DNA of 64,000 nt, from assembly GCF_000731315.1 (NCBI RefSeq), contig NZ_HG938353.1, forward strand, positions 930,001-994,000. Reading direction: 5' to 3'. The translations under genes were made by a program, and so were the position numbers. Below the pieces are notes generated by a model, which saw nothing but the letters and a program-made list of their open reading frames with translations, did no database searches and had not been told where the DNA came from. Shown in pieces: positions 63,608 through 64,000 of the stretch (position 1 is the stretch's first letter; every line of letters starts with the position of its first letter). The stretch comes from Neorhizobium galegae bv. orientalis str. HAMBI 540. Its GTDB lineage: Bacteria; Pseudomonadota; Alphaproteobacteria; Rhizobiales; Rhizobiaceae.

Positions 63608-64000
63608 TCAATCATCTTCCGGCGTTTGTCTCAGCTTGGCGGCGGAACCCGCGATGCGGGATACCAGATCCGGCAGGTCCTCGATCGTCACCCAGCGTCC
63701 GTTGGCACCCTTCGGCACTTCGGCGGACGTGGCCGGCAGCATCGCCCCTGAAAAACCAAGTTTCTCAGCTTCCTTAAGGCGTTGCGCAGTCTGTGAAACC
63801 GGCCGCACCGCGCCCGAGAGGCTGATTTCGCCGAAATAGACGCAATCGGCCGGCAGAGCAAGACCGGCAAGCGACGAGACCAGCGCAGAAGCGACCGCAA
63901 GGTCAGCGGCCGGTTCGGTGATGCGGTAGCCGCCGGCCACGTTCAGATAAACGTCGTGCTGGCCGAGCTTCACACCGCAATGGGCTTCCAGCACCGCGAG
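63608..64000 (-). CDS. radA: DNA repair protein RadA, 3' part
   Basis: The C-terminal 130 residues of the Lon-protease-like domain of RadA/Sms; the frame runs off the right edge of the window. Seen: LAVLEAHCGVKLG, VYLNVAGGYRITEPAADLAV, and FGEISLSGAVRPV, all typical. RadA is a RecA-like helicase that processes recombination intermediates. Its ATPase and zinc-finger parts lie outside the window. Confidence 0.95.
   Translation of the reverse strand, partial: LAVLEAHCGVKLGQHDVYLNVAGGYRITEPAADLAVASALVSSLAGLALPADCVYFGEISLSGAVRPVSQTAQRLKEAEKLGFSGAMLPATSAEVPKGANGRWVTIEDLPDLVSRIAGSAAKLRQTPEDD

Overview
This window comes from the chromosome of an alphaproteobacterium of the order Hyphomicrobiales (Rhizobiales), most likely Rhizobiaceae (Rhizobium/Agrobacterium/Neorhizobium type). 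The evidence is high G+C coding with few A/T-ending codons, the core order rsh - DUF2062 - acpS - lepB - rnc - era - recO, the core order radA - cvpA - purF - SDR, TIGR02301 and DUF3563 genes, a psd-pssA phospholipid pair, and many copies of rhizobial palindromic intergenic repeats. No rRNA, tRNA, CRISPR array, phage gene or transposase is visible.

Layout. 1-10.3 kb: rsh (5' end cut off by the window), a VOC protein, an FAD oxidoreductase, small DUF3563 and DUF2062 genes, then acpS-lepB-rnc-era, a single-domain PAS protein and recO. 10.3-12.6 kb: an MFS and a DMT/EamA transporter. 12.9-16.6 kb: an A+T-richer three-gene cassette whose genes overlap by 4 bp, recognised as an ABC-three-component (ABC-3C) conflict system: a protein with a nuclease-like N-terminus, a small middle component and a DUF3732 ABC/SMC-like ATPase. 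16.6-18.6 kb: a TetR repressor and a divergent MFS efflux gene sharing a promoter region with three copies of one palindromic operator. 18.6-23.5 kb: a GNAT-MOSC-HD-DUF2339 operon on the minus strand. 23.6-25.3 kb: a HIT protein, then a RES-Xre toxin-antitoxin pair. 25.4-28.4 kb: an MscS channel and a ygfZ-HD-phosphatase operon with a clear terminator. 28.8-31.5 kb: secreted hypotheticals, TIGR02301, Nudix and a higBA toxin-antitoxin module with two operators.

31.6-35.3 kb: YnfA, SRAP/YedK, LysE, a 42-residue protein, pssA and psd. 35.6-40.7 kb: two ABC half-exporters (one Atm1-like) with an LLM monooxygenase and a small membrane protein between them. 40.7-43.1 kb: a hypothetical gene, a possible structured RNA, and a repeat-rich stretch holding a GIY-YIG nuclease gene. 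43.1-50.2 kb: a LysM protein, LOG-family hydrolase, cupin, RarD, a Pcm-like methyltransferase, an alpha/beta-hydrolase and a pentapeptide-repeat protein. 50.4-58.5 kb: rsgA, cimA, then a compact run of a DUF559 nuclease, three tandem GFA paralogues and pip, followed by a VOC protein and cysS. 58.8-64 kb: small membrane proteins, an SDR, purF, cvpA and the 3' part of radA.

The housekeeping parts support stringent response, phospholipid synthesis, protein export, RNA processing, recombination, isoleucine and purine synthesis, and tRNA charging. The accessory parts are defence or addiction-type modules (ABC-3C, RES-Xre, HigBA), an inducible efflux unit, and repeat-associated small nuclease genes. 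The ABC-3C cassette is the best candidate for an interesting and poorly characterised system.
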